Below are positions 25,929-33,855 of a stretch of DNA of 64,000 nt, in pieces; the stretch's first letter is position 1, and each line of letters begins with the position of its first letter. Origin of the DNA: Bacteroidales bacterium (GTDB lineage: Bacteria > Bacteroidota > Bacteroidia > Bacteroidales > UBA932); assembly GCA_017399865.1 (NCBI GenBank), contig JAFQAT010000059.1, positions 1-64,000 on the forward strand, read 5' to 3'. The position numbers and the translations under genes are program-made. The notes beneath the pieces were generated by a model, which did no database searches, had not been told where the DNA came from, and worked only from the letters and a program-made list of their open reading frames with translations.

Positions 25929-27098
25929 TTAAAGAAGCAGCATCACTGCAAACACATATAGAAGGAAGCCTTGGAAACCGAGGCTTCCTTTTGTGTCATG
26001 GTAAATCACCGTCTCTGTCTCGTCCTCATCATTGATGGTGATTAGTTCCTCGAGGTCGGGGCGCGCTCTGAAAGACCATTTGCGGATAAGGAATCCGTCG
26101 CTGAAATATGTCACACCTCCGTTTGACCGGTTCATTGAAAGAAGGGTCTTTTTGTCAGCGGTGAAAGCTGTGATACCCAGCGGAATATCCGGCTGGCCGG
26201 ATACCAGAAGGATGCTTTTGAATCCTGCGGCTCCGGCATTGCGGATGAATGATGAAATCTCTTCCCATTTGCCGGCCTTGATGTCAGGTCTATACACGGA
26301 AACTACCATCACTTTCCCTTCAGCCGCAGTCTCATCGTAATACTCTCCGTCCGGTCCGTAAAACGAAAGGTCTATCAGCCCTTCTGTATCATAATGATTG
26401 ACGGCCATTGCAACCGTCCTGACGAATGTCCATGTCGAATCAGGAAGGTTTTCCAGATTGAATTCTTCCTCAACTCCATCTTTCTCATATACGAACAGTG
26501 CGTCGTATGCTCCCTGGTCTGAGGCGGTTTCTCCTGCCTTGAGCATTGCTCCCGCCTTATAATCCGTGAAGTCCATCATAGGTATGTACATCCAGGAATA
26601 GACTGTGAAAGCGAGGACGGATGTCGTTACTATGGCGAAAGGAACGTACTTATGCTTAAGCGGTGTCCCAAGCATCTTTGCCGGGAACAGGTAGGTGCAG
26701 AGCAGGACGCACAGGACGATGTTCTTCATGAATGTCTGCATGTGCGTGAGATGGATTGCTTCGCCGAAGCAGCCGCAGTCCATCTGCGGGTTGAAGACGA
26801 GCAGCAGCAGGGTCAGCAGCGTGAAGAATCCTTGAAGGGCGAGTGCGGCAATTCCGGTGAGTTTTCTCCACACGCCTGTTATGAGGGCTGTTCCGATTAT
26901 GGTTTCAAGCAGTGCGAATCCTACACCGAGGGGCTTCGATGCGAAAGCAAGGAACTTCAGGTGGAGGAAATCAAGATATTCGGCCATTATCAGACCCGTC
27001 CCTACTGGGTCCATCAGCTTGAGCAGGCCTCCTATGAAGAAGACGAAGCCTGTAATGAATCCGCAGAAACGCTTTAGACGAAGCAGAAGATATCTCAT
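25929..27098 (-). CDS. BT_3928-like DoxX/MauE-type membrane protein
   Basis: This 389-residue protein has four N-terminal membrane helices (about 10-140) in a DoxX/MauE arrangement, with a DCGCFGEAI cysteine motif near 107. A further helix follows at about 150-172. A soluble C-terminal part of thioredoxin-like pattern (about 240-350: KVMVVSVYRPD through VTYFSDGFLIRKWSF) lacks a CxxC. The last 20 residues are hydrophobic. It probably takes part in envelope redox chemistry. It starts five bases after tmk. Its neighbourhood with Omp28 and TlpA-like genes may be meaningful. Confidence 0.78.
   Translation of the reverse strand: MRYLLLRLKRFCGFITGFVFFIGGLLKLMDPVGTGLIMAEYLDFLHLKFLAFASKPLGVGFALLETIIGTALITGVWRKLTGIAALALQGFFTLLTLLLLVFNPQMDCGCFGEAIHLTHMQTFMKNIVLCVLLCTYLFPAKMLGTPLKHKYVPFAIVTTSVLAFTVYSWMYIPMMDFTDYKAGAMLKAGETASDQGAYDALFVYEKDGVEEEFNLENLPDSTWTFVRTVAMAVNHYDTEGLIDLSFYGPDGEYYDETAAEGKVMVVSVYRPDIKAGKWEEISSFIRNAGAAGFKSILLVSGQPDIPLGITAFTADKKTLLSMNRSNGGVTYFSDGFLIRKWSFRARPDLEELITINDEDETETVIYHDTKGSLGFQGFLLYVFAVMLLL
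25962..25992. terminator. Terminator inside the end of the convergent gene
   Basis: AAGGAAGCCT (25962-25971) pairs with AGGCTTCCTT (25981-25990), followed by TT, 60 bases after the omp28 stop. It lies within the last codons of the leftward BT_3928-like gene, so the hairpin is also protein-coding on the other strand. Confidence 0.75.
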
Positions 27099-27103
27099 GT
27101 CAG

Positions 27104-27784
27104 TTATTTAATTGAAGAATCTACGACAGTCTTGACCTTATCAAATATCACACCCGGAGGAAGCATGTTGCCGTTTTCGTCCGAACAGTCGATACGGATG
27201 AACTTCGGGTCGATCTCACATTGCCTCCTGTAGATGTCGCGGACCTTCTTCTGGAACTCGATGTCGGCTTCATGGATGTCCTGTCCGCCGCCGAGATATT
27301 CCCTGTCGGCGCCTCCGCGCTGGCTTTTCAGTTTTGACTCTACAAAACCTATAGGTACATCAAGGAATATGTTGAGGTCGGGTCTTGGCAGGTCGAAATC
27401 GCCGTATTCGGTGTTGAATATCCATTCCCTGAGGTCGGCTGCTTCCTCACTGTCCTTGAGCTTTGCGCATTGGTAGGCTATGTTCGAATAAACGTATCTG
27501 TCAAGCAGGACAGTTCCGCCGCCTGCCAGAACTCTTTTCATGTCCGGAGCTGCCCCATGCCTGTCTTCCGCAAACAGAAGAGCCACAAGCTGAGGATGCA
27601 CAGCTTCGTTCGATCCGAAGTCTCCGCGTAGGAAACGACTGATCAGCTCTCCATATACGGGAGCGTCATAACGTGGGAAGTGTATGTATTCGAGGCTGCC
27701 GAATACGCTCTCAAGATAATCTCTAAGTTTCTTTACCTGGGTGGACTTTCCAGACCCGTCCAGCCCCTCAAGGACTACAAGCAT
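27104..27784 (-). CDS. tmk: Thymidylate kinase
   Basis: This 226-residue enzyme phosphorylates dTMP to dTDP. Visible are the P-loop GLDGSGKST (residues 7-15), the DRYVYSNIAYQ stretch near 95 and the lid-region arginine in KSQRGGADREYLGG near 155. It is slightly longer than the usual 200-215 residues, mainly at the C-terminus. It leads a two-gene leftward unit with the BT_3928-like gene. Confidence 0.93.
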   Translation of the reverse strand: MLVVLEGLDGSGKSTQVKKLRDYLESVFGSLEYIHFPRYDAPVYGELISRFLRGDFGSNEAVHPQLVALLFAEDRHGAAPDMKRVLAGGGTVLLDRYVYSNIAYQCAKLKDSEEAADLREWIFNTEYGDFDLPRPDLNIFLDVPIGFVESKLKSQRGGADREYLGGGQDIHEADIEFQKKVRDIYRRQCEIDPKFIRIDCSDENGNMLPPGVIFDKVKTVVDSSIK

Positions 27785-27810
27785 GACCGTTTGTTTTATT
27801 GTTCAACCTA

Positions 27811-27818
27811 CAAAGATA
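27811..27818 (-). promoter_or_regulatory. -7 box for tmk
   Basis: TATCTTTG on the minus strand, 27 bases before the tmk ATG, matches TAnnTTTG exactly. No well-spaced -33 was found. Confidence 0.55.
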
Positions 27819-27883
27819 GTCAAAAAGATGTTTCGCTTTGCTCAACATGACAACTAAAGTTCGATAGTAAGAGCCTTTTTTAT

Positions 27884-27891
27884 TATTTTTG
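27884..27891 (+). promoter_or_regulatory. -7 box abutting folP start
   Basis: TATTTTTG matches TAnnTTTG and is followed by only CGCC before the folP ATG at 27896, which implies a leaderless transcript if it is used. No good -33 was seen. Confidence 0.5.
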
Positions 27892-27895
27892 CGCC

Positions 27896-28723
27896 ATGAA
27901 GACGAACAGACATATAGACATAATGGGCATCGTCAATCTGACCGACGATTCGTATTTCGCCCAAAGCCGTTGCTCCGATACGGACGCGGTGTTGCGGAGG
28001 GCTGGTCAGATGGTCGAGGAAGGCGTCGATATATTGGACTTCGGTGCATGGTCGTCCCGTCCAGGCTCGGTCCCTTCCGGACCGGAAGAGGAGTGGCGCA
28101 GGCTCGCTCCCGCTCTATCTGCGGTCAGGAAAGAGTTTCCTGATCTTCGCATTTCTGTTGACACCTACTGGTCTTTCGTGGTGGAAAATACATATGATCT
28201 CATCGGCGATTTCCTGGTCAACGACATTTCCGCGGGCGAGGATGATCCGCTCATGCTTCCGACTGTCGGACATCTTGGCCTTGAATATGTTGCGATGCAT
28301 AAGCGCGGCACGTCGCTGACCATGCAGTCTCTTACTGATTATGATGATGTAGTGGCCGAGGTCATCCGATATTTCGAGGATTTCTCTATGAAGGCCTCTG
28401 AAGCTGGCATAAGGTACTGGATCATGGATCCCGGATTCGGCTTTGCAAAGGACGTGGACCAGAATTATTCGCTTCTTTCAGGCCTCGCGTCGATACGGGA
28501 TGCATCCCTCCGGTGGCAGAGACCTCCTGCACGCCTTCTTGTCGGAGTCTCGCGCAAGAGCATGATATACAAACCGCTTGGCATATCTCCGGAAGATGCG
28601 CTCGCGGCAACTCAGGCTGTCCATATGGCGGCCCTTATGAACGGTGCCGACATGCTGCGTGTCCATGATGTGAAGGAGGCAAGACAAGTAATTTCGCTAT
28701 ACGAAATGATGGCTTTGGCCTGA
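27896..28723 (+). CDS. folP: Dihydropteroate synthase
   Basis: This 275-residue TIM-barrel enzyme joins 7,8-dihydropterin pyrophosphate and p-aminobenzoate in folate synthesis. Family motifs are MGIVNLTDDSYFAQSR (usually MGILNVTPDSF), LDFGAWSSRPGS (usually DIGGESTRPG), VDTYW, NDISAGEDD, DPGFGFAKD and VGVSRKSMI. The two variant motifs agree with Bacteroidota versions of the enzyme. It is divergent from tmk. The next gene has its own promoter. Confidence 0.94.
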   Translation: MKTNRHIDIMGIVNLTDDSYFAQSRCSDTDAVLRRAGQMVEEGVDILDFGAWSSRPGSVPSGPEEEWRRLAPALSAVRKEFPDLRISVDTYWSFVVENTYDLIGDFLVNDISAGEDDPLMLPTVGHLGLEYVAMHKRGTSLTMQSLTDYDDVVAEVIRYFEDFSMKASEAGIRYWIMDPGFGFAKDVDQNYSLLSGLASIRDASLRWQRPPARLLVGVSRKSMIYKPLGISPEDALAATQAVHMAALMNGADMLRVHDVKEARQVISLYEMMALA

Positions 28724-28759
28724 TTCTGAGGCCGTTCGGTTGAATTTCTGTAAAAAAAT

Positions 28760-28790
28760 TTTCAGAAAAGAGGAAATATCACTACTTTTG
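28760..28790 (+). promoter_or_regulatory. Promoter of the tlpA-like/DUF6029/DUF4988 unit
   Basis: TTTC (28760-28763), a 19-base spacer and TACTTTTG (28783-28790) agree with the -33/-7 consensus except for one -33 base. The leader to the ATG at 28848 would be about 52 bases. Confidence 0.7.
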
Positions 28791-28847
28791 CGACATTATG
28801 TACCCTTATGGGAAAGGGTATTTTGTATCGTAAATAACCGGATTTTT

Positions 28848-29339
28848 ATGAGAACATTTCTTTTAAGCCTTGCTGCTATGTTTATGGCGGTTTCTGCGAT
28901 GGCTCAGGTGCCGTCAGTAAAGGTAGAGAATTCCAAGGGAGAAGCGTTTGATACAGCTCAGCTTCTTGATGAAGGCACTCCGATGATCATTTCATTCTGG
29001 TCTACTACATGCAAGCCTTGCATCCGCGAACTTGAAGCCATCTATGAGTCGCTTCCTGACTGGCTGGAAGAGGTAGACTTCCGCGTTGTAGCGGTATCTA
29101 CTGACGACAGCAGGCAGCTCGCCAAGGCAAAGTCATTTGCCGAAGGACGAGGATGGGGATCAGACTTCACCCTTCTCTTTGACAAGAATCAGGACTTCAT
29201 GAGGGCGATGAACGTTACTGTTGTTCCTCATGTTTTCGTCGTAGATGCCAAGGGAAAGGTTGTGTTCTCACACACTGCATATGTCCAGGGCGGAGAAGTC
29301 GAGCTTTTCGAAGCCGTCAAGAAGTCCGTACGCAAATAA
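28848..29339 (+). CDS. TlpA-like periplasmic thioredoxin
   Basis: This 163-residue secreted thioredoxin-fold protein has the signal peptide MRTFLLSLAAMFMAVSAMAQ and an active site CxxC at residues 55-58 (STTCKPCIRE). The cis-proline is in NVTVVPHVFVV. This is a TlpA/ResA-type thiol-disulfide oxidoreductase of the periplasm. A longer frame from a TTG at 28740 would bury the signal peptide and include the promoter, so the ATG at 28848 is chosen. The DUF6029 barrel gene follows six bases later, suggesting the barrel is a client. Confidence 0.9.
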   Translation: MRTFLLSLAAMFMAVSAMAQVPSVKVENSKGEAFDTAQLLDEGTPMIISFWSTTCKPCIRELEAIYESLPDWLEEVDFRVVAVSTDDSRQLAKAKSFAEGRGWGSDFTLLFDKNQDFMRAMNVTVVPHVFVVDAKGKVVFSHTAYVQGGEVELFEAVKKSVRK

Positions 29340-29345
29340 TTACCT

Positions 29346-31031
29346 ATGAAGAAGATTCTTCCCGCAATTCTATGCCTTGTCTTTGCCGTATCTGCGTCTG
29401 CAGAGAAGAAGGACTGGGGTTATGTGACCGGAAGCCTCGAATCGAACAGCAATGTCTATGTCGAGGATGCCGTGAATGACTTCTACCCTTCGATGCAGCC
29501 CCAGCTAAAGGACGGAAACATATTTGCCAGCAACAACTATCTCAAGGTGGACTGGTACAAGGACCGCCTGTCTGCCGGAATGCAGATGGAAGGATATTTC
29601 CCGTCTCTTGTCGGCTATCCCGTCGCGCAGAACAACATGACCCTCAGCAATATCTATGTGACATGGAAGGACAAGTCCTATTCGGTAACGGCCGGAACAT
29701 TCTACGACCAGTTCGGAAGCGGTCTGCTTTTCAGAAGCTGGGAGGACAGGATGCTGGGACTCAACAATGCGCTTCTAGGGGCGAGGGCGACATACAGCTG
29801 GCAGGACAAGGTGGCCGTCAAGGCTTTTTGGGGCGTTCCCCGTCTTGGCAAGATAGATGACAATACAGCCATGATGGGCTACCACGACGGATTCTTCGGA
29901 TTCGGCCTTGCGGATGTGCAGGTGGCAGGTGCAGACCTGAGCGTTTCCCTGTCAAGCCTTCTTGGCATGGATGTGATGTCTCTGTCAGTAGAAGGATCTG
30001 TGCTTAACAAGCACGAGGCTCTGAACGATCTCCTTTTAGCCGCCGGATGCAGGGACAACAATATCGGATGGTCCGGTCGTGTCAATATGGACTATGACGG
30101 ATTTTTCCTCAAGGGCGAATATGTCGATGCCGGAAAGCAGATCGTAAGCGTGCCTGCTGCCATGAACGGCAGAAAGGCCGAGAACGGAAATGCCCAGCTT
30201 GTCGAATTCGGATATAACGGCCGGGGACTCGGCCTGACCGTAACCGGACGCCGTATGCATCGAATGAACCAGAAGATATATAACTATGTGGGTACGGACC
30301 CGGGATATGGCTCTGCTGCGAATATGCTTTCATACCGTCCGGCGATGTCGACCCAGTATACGTATATGCTGATGACCCTCAATCCATATAGTCCTGAGAT
30401 CGGAGACAAGGTCATCAAGTCAGGAGAAATCGGTGGCCAGATAGATGCATTCTACAATTTCCGCCGTGGTACGAAGATCGGAGGAAAGAGGGGTATGAAG
30501 GTTCATGCGAGCTTCTCGTCATGGTACTCGCTGGATGAGAACGGCGGAACAGCCGGCGGCGGTCTTCTGTTCCGCGACTTCAGCTTCGACGTCGAGAAGC
30601 AGTGGACAAAGAAGTTCAAGAGCACGCTCATGTACTGCATGCAGGACTATAACAAGCATCACGAAATGACAGGCCTGTACATCGGCCAGTCGCATGTGGT
30701 GGTCGCGGACATGCTTTACAAGTGGACTCCTAAGCTTTCAAGCCGTCTCGAACTTCAGTACCTTGCGTCGAAGGACGACCAGAAGGACTGGATGGCAGGA
30801 CTTCTTGAAGTGAATCTCGCACCGCACTGGAGCGTCTTTGCGAGCGACATGTGGAACCATGGCTCGACAAAGCTCCACTATTACAATGCCGGAGTAAGCT
30901 TCTCGATGGCCCATCTTCGCGTTGCCGCAGGCTACGGACGATACCGTGCAGGCTACATCTGCTCAGGCGGAGTCTGCCGCGCAATCCCTGCCTACACCGG
31001 TGCGAACATAAGCCTTACGGCTTCTTTCTAG
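29346..31031 (+). CDS. DUF6029-family outer-membrane beta-barrel protein (copy 1)
   Basis: This 561-residue protein has a signal peptide (MKKILPAILCLVFAVSASA) and an all-beta body ending in LTASF, a C-terminal phenylalanine typical of barrels inserted by BAM. Shared with copy 2 at 36926 are SNNYLKVDWY, AGMQMEGYFPSLVGY, TAGTFYDQFGSGLLFRSWED, QWTKKFKST and the final GYICSGGVCRAIPAYTGAN with two cysteines. The function is unknown. It is placed between a TlpA-like thioredoxin and a DUF4988-like lipoprotein, apparently on one transcript. Confidence 0.83.
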   Translation: MKKILPAILCLVFAVSASAEKKDWGYVTGSLESNSNVYVEDAVNDFYPSMQPQLKDGNIFASNNYLKVDWYKDRLSAGMQMEGYFPSLVGYPVAQNNMTLSNIYVTWKDKSYSVTAGTFYDQFGSGLLFRSWEDRMLGLNNALLGARATYSWQDKVAVKAFWGVPRLGKIDDNTAMMGYHDGFFGFGLADVQVAGADLSVSLSSLLGMDVMSLSVEGSVLNKHEALNDLLLAAGCRDNNIGWSGRVNMDYDGFFLKGEYVDAGKQIVSVPAAMNGRKAENGNAQLVEFGYNGRGLGLTVTGRRMHRMNQKIYNYVGTDPGYGSAANMLSYRPAMSTQYTYMLMTLNPYSPEIGDKVIKSGEIGGQIDAFYNFRRGTKIGGKRGMKVHASFSSWYSLDENGGTAGGGLLFRDFSFDVEKQWTKKFKSTLMYCMQDYNKHHEMTGLYIGQSHVVVADMLYKWTPKLSSRLELQYLASKDDQKDWMAGLLEVNLAPHWSVFASDMWNHGSTKLHYYNAGVSFSMAHLRVAAGYGRYRAGYICSGGVCRAIPAYTGANISLTASF

Positions 31032-31082
31032 AAAGTAATACTATTACTATAACAAACTTTTATTAACTAAAACATTAAAATT

Positions 31083-33710
31083 ATGAGAAAGACATTTAAA
31101 ATGTTCTGCGTAGCAGCACTTTCGCTTCTCGCAGTGTCTTCTTGTTACGATGACTCAAGTCTTTGGAACGAGTTTGACTCGGTTCATGGCGAGATCGATG
31201 ATCTTAAAGCCAAGATTGAGGCTCTTGAGAAGAAGCTCAACGACGAGGTTGCCACTCTCAACACAAAGATCGGTAATCTTGAAGCTGCCTACAAGGCTGC
31301 TGATGCTGAGCTTCTTAAGAAGCTGACAGACGGCGATGCTGCTCTTGCTGCATCTCTTGAAACTCTCACAGAAGAACTTGACGCTCTTGATGGCGTTGTT
31401 GACGGTTACATCACAAGCAACGATGCAGCCCTCAAGGCAGCAATCGAGGAACTGAAGAAGGCTGACGAGGCTCTCAAGGCTGTTGATACAGAGGTTCTCG
31501 CTGCTCTTGCAGGTGTGAATGTAATCAATGTTGATAAGAATGAGGCAGGTGATGTTGTCATCACTTTCGCTGACAAGTCTACCGTTACAGTACCTGCAAA
31601 TCCTGCAACCGGCATCGTTACTGTTGTTGACGGCAAGTGGGCAGTGGTTGTCAATGGTGAGGTTACTCCTCTTGAGGCTGAAGTAAACCCTGACACAAAG
31701 CTCGCATTCAAGGTTGTTGAGAACGTTCTCAACGTATCTTATGACGGCGGCGAGACTTGGGTTCCTACAGGTGCTGTTGTGAACGATGATACTACAATAA
31801 ACGTTGTAGAAGGCTTCGAGTACAACGAAGGCGACCCTTACCTCACTCTTACAGTCGGTGGCAAGGAGTACACACTTCCTGTATACAAGGCTGACACATC
31901 ATCACTCGTTCTCGGACGTACAGACTTCTTCCTCCGCTATGAGGGCTCAAAGAAGGTTGAACTTAAGGCAGAGGGCATGGAAGAGTACTATGTGATGAAT
32001 GAGCCAGACGGATGGAAGGCAGTTATCGACGGTACAACCCTTAAGGTGACAGCTCCTACCAAGAAGGCTATCGAGATCGGCGCTGCTGAAGCAGAAGGTC
32101 TTATCCTTGTACATGGTACTACAGCAGAAGGAAAGTGCAAGGTTGCCAAGGTTGCTGTAAAGGCAGGCCCTGGTCTTACTCTTGCTGTGGACATCAACGG
32201 AAATGTGACAATTGAGAACTCATACTATGGCGAGTCTGTAAATGAGTGGACTGGCGAGACATCATTCCGCTTCTCTGACTTCATCTTAGGTCTTGCTACT
32301 CCATCACTCTTCCACGAGGATCCTGAGGCTTATGTTCAGGTTTATAACGATACATGGTCTGCTCCTAGCTGGGATGACATCATCTTCCCATCAGCTTATA
32401 ACATCGCACAGCAGGGTATCTATGTAGAAGGTGAGTATGAGACAGATATCGTGAAGACTACAGTTGCTGACGCATACTTCATGATGTTCTATGAAGAACT
32501 TCCGGTTGGCGCAAACTATGTCGTATGGGTAGCTCCTGCTGACGGCGAAGGAAAGGCTGTCATCGAGGATATGGTATACACTGATTATGTGAACATCAAG
32601 TGGAATGTGGCTGTCAAGGAGACTACTCACAGCGACATCACTCTCACAGCAGAGGTTGCCGGCGCTTCCAAGTTCATCATCAACGCAGTTGCTGAAAGCT
32701 CATACAATACAGAGTGGAACCCTATGTCGTTCGATGAGTACATGAATGCTCCTATGGGCGGCCCTTGGAACGGATTCAAGAGCTACGGCGCAGCTGAGGC
32801 TCTCGGACTGGTTGTAAATGTTGAGGAAGTTCCAGCAGAGTTCAAGCTCAGCGAAATCCTTGGTCAGAAGCTGGTATTCGGCGAGAACTACAAGATCTGG
32901 GTAATGCCTGTATTCGATCACCTCGCAATCTACGATGAGGCTAACTCAATGCCTGAGTATGACTATTATGTATACGACTTCTCGGCATTTGACTACGAGG
33001 ATCACTTCCTCCCATTCGTTCTTGATGCAAAGACAAATGATATCGTTGCTGGTGGTGCGTATGCTGCTACTCTTACTCTCAACAGAAATGACTTTACGTC
33101 AATCTATGTTGATGTCGAGGTTTCAGAAGGAACCGAGAGCGTATACTACTACTGGTATACTCCAGAGGAGTTTGATGCCTTTGAGTCAGACGCGGAAATA
33201 ATGGATGCTCTCTTCATGGATTGCTACATGCCTCTTGAGGCTAGCGGTCAGGTAAACAAGAGCTACATCAATCCAGGTGATGAGTATTATCTTGCAACCT
33301 TATCTATCGGAACCGACGGTAAGTACGGTGAGGTTGTTGCTGAAAAGTATTCAACTCTCGCTATTCCTTTCGATGAGAATATCAAGGTGGAACTTGTTTC
33401 TGCAGAACTTGACGCTGAAGGAAAGAACTACACAGTTACCGTAAACGTAACAGGAGCGACTAAGGTTATGGGTTACAATCTTACACATTCTGATTACTAC
33501 TACGGACAGTTCCCTCTGAACGTATGCAAGAACGGCCATAAGGCATCTTACTCAGGATACCAGATGGCAGACGTAGTTGACGGAAAGGCAGTTCTTACTT
33601 TTGCTAAGAGCACTTACAAGAAGGACTACTATGTTGCAGCTTACAACGTCACTGACGGTGTGGTTTCTGCAATCTCTGCTGAATTTGTTGTAGAGCACCT
33701 TTTTGACTAA
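31083..33710 (+). CDS. DUF4988-like coiled-coil surface lipoprotein (copy 1)
   Basis: This 875-residue lipoprotein has its lipidated cysteine at 21, followed by YDDSSLW, whose acidic pair after the cysteine resembles a Bacteroidota surface-export signal. Residues about 30-145 form a coiled coil (LKAKIEALEKKLNDEVATLN). Next come short beta units with DGKWAVVVNGEVTPL and DGGETWVPTG, typical of DUF4988-type N-termini, and then Fn3-like repeats (ANYVVWVAPADG, GENYKIWVMPV, IGTDGKYGEVV). The function is unknown. The gene starts 51 bases after the barrel gene and ends before a clear terminator. Confidence 0.78.
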   Translation: MRKTFKMFCVAALSLLAVSSCYDDSSLWNEFDSVHGEIDDLKAKIEALEKKLNDEVATLNTKIGNLEAAYKAADAELLKKLTDGDAALAASLETLTEELDALDGVVDGYITSNDAALKAAIEELKKADEALKAVDTEVLAALAGVNVINVDKNEAGDVVITFADKSTVTVPANPATGIVTVVDGKWAVVVNGEVTPLEAEVNPDTKLAFKVVENVLNVSYDGGETWVPTGAVVNDDTTINVVEGFEYNEGDPYLTLTVGGKEYTLPVYKADTSSLVLGRTDFFLRYEGSKKVELKAEGMEEYYVMNEPDGWKAVIDGTTLKVTAPTKKAIEIGAAEAEGLILVHGTTAEGKCKVAKVAVKAGPGLTLAVDINGNVTIENSYYGESVNEWTGETSFRFSDFILGLATPSLFHEDPEAYVQVYNDTWSAPSWDDIIFPSAYNIAQQGIYVEGEYETDIVKTTVADAYFMMFYEELPVGANYVVWVAPADGEGKAVIEDMVYTDYVNIKWNVAVKETTHSDITLTAEVAGASKFIINAVAESSYNTEWNPMSFDEYMNAPMGGPWNGFKSYGAAEALGLVVNVEEVPAEFKLSEILGQKLVFGENYKIWVMPVFDHLAIYDEANSMPEYDYYVYDFSAFDYEDHFLPFVLDAKTNDIVAGGAYAATLTLNRNDFTSIYVDVEVSEGTESVYYYWYTPEEFDAFESDAEIMDALFMDCYMPLEASGQVNKSYINPGDEYYLATLSIGTDGKYGEVVAEKYSTLAIPFDENIKVELVSAELDAEGKNYTVTVNVTGATKVMGYNLTHSDYYYGQFPLNVCKNGHKASYSGYQMADVVDGKAVLTFAKSTYKKDYYVAAYNVTDGVVSAISAEFVVEHLFD

Positions 33711-33735
33711 TCGGCAAATAACCGCATAATTCATC

Positions 33736-33763
33736 AGAGGCAGCCCGACGGGCTGCCTCTTTT
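33736..33763 (+). terminator. Intrinsic terminator after DUF4988-like copy 1
   Basis: AGAGGCAGCCC (33736-33746) pairs perfectly with GGGCTGCCTCT (33750-33760) around GAC, followed by TTT. It separates the 28848-33710 unit from the 33856-47762 operon. Confidence 0.92.
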
Positions 33764-33810
33764 GCATTCAAGAAGTTTGCTCTAAATGTCTGATTGTTAC
33801 AAATTAATGT

Positions 33811-33818
33811 TATATTTG
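33811..33818 (+). promoter_or_regulatory. -7 box for the 33856-47762 operon
   Basis: TATATTTG matches TAnnTTTG and lies just after the terminator, 37 bases before the ATG. No -33 at standard spacing is visible. Confidence 0.6.
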
Positions 33819-33855
33819 CATGTTAAAGCAAAATCAATATTAATTAAGATATCTT

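Noticed and set aside
28740..28847. Extended N-terminus of the TlpA-like protein from a TTG
   Set aside because: The extra residues run through the predicted promoter and would place the signal peptide 36 residues inside the protein.
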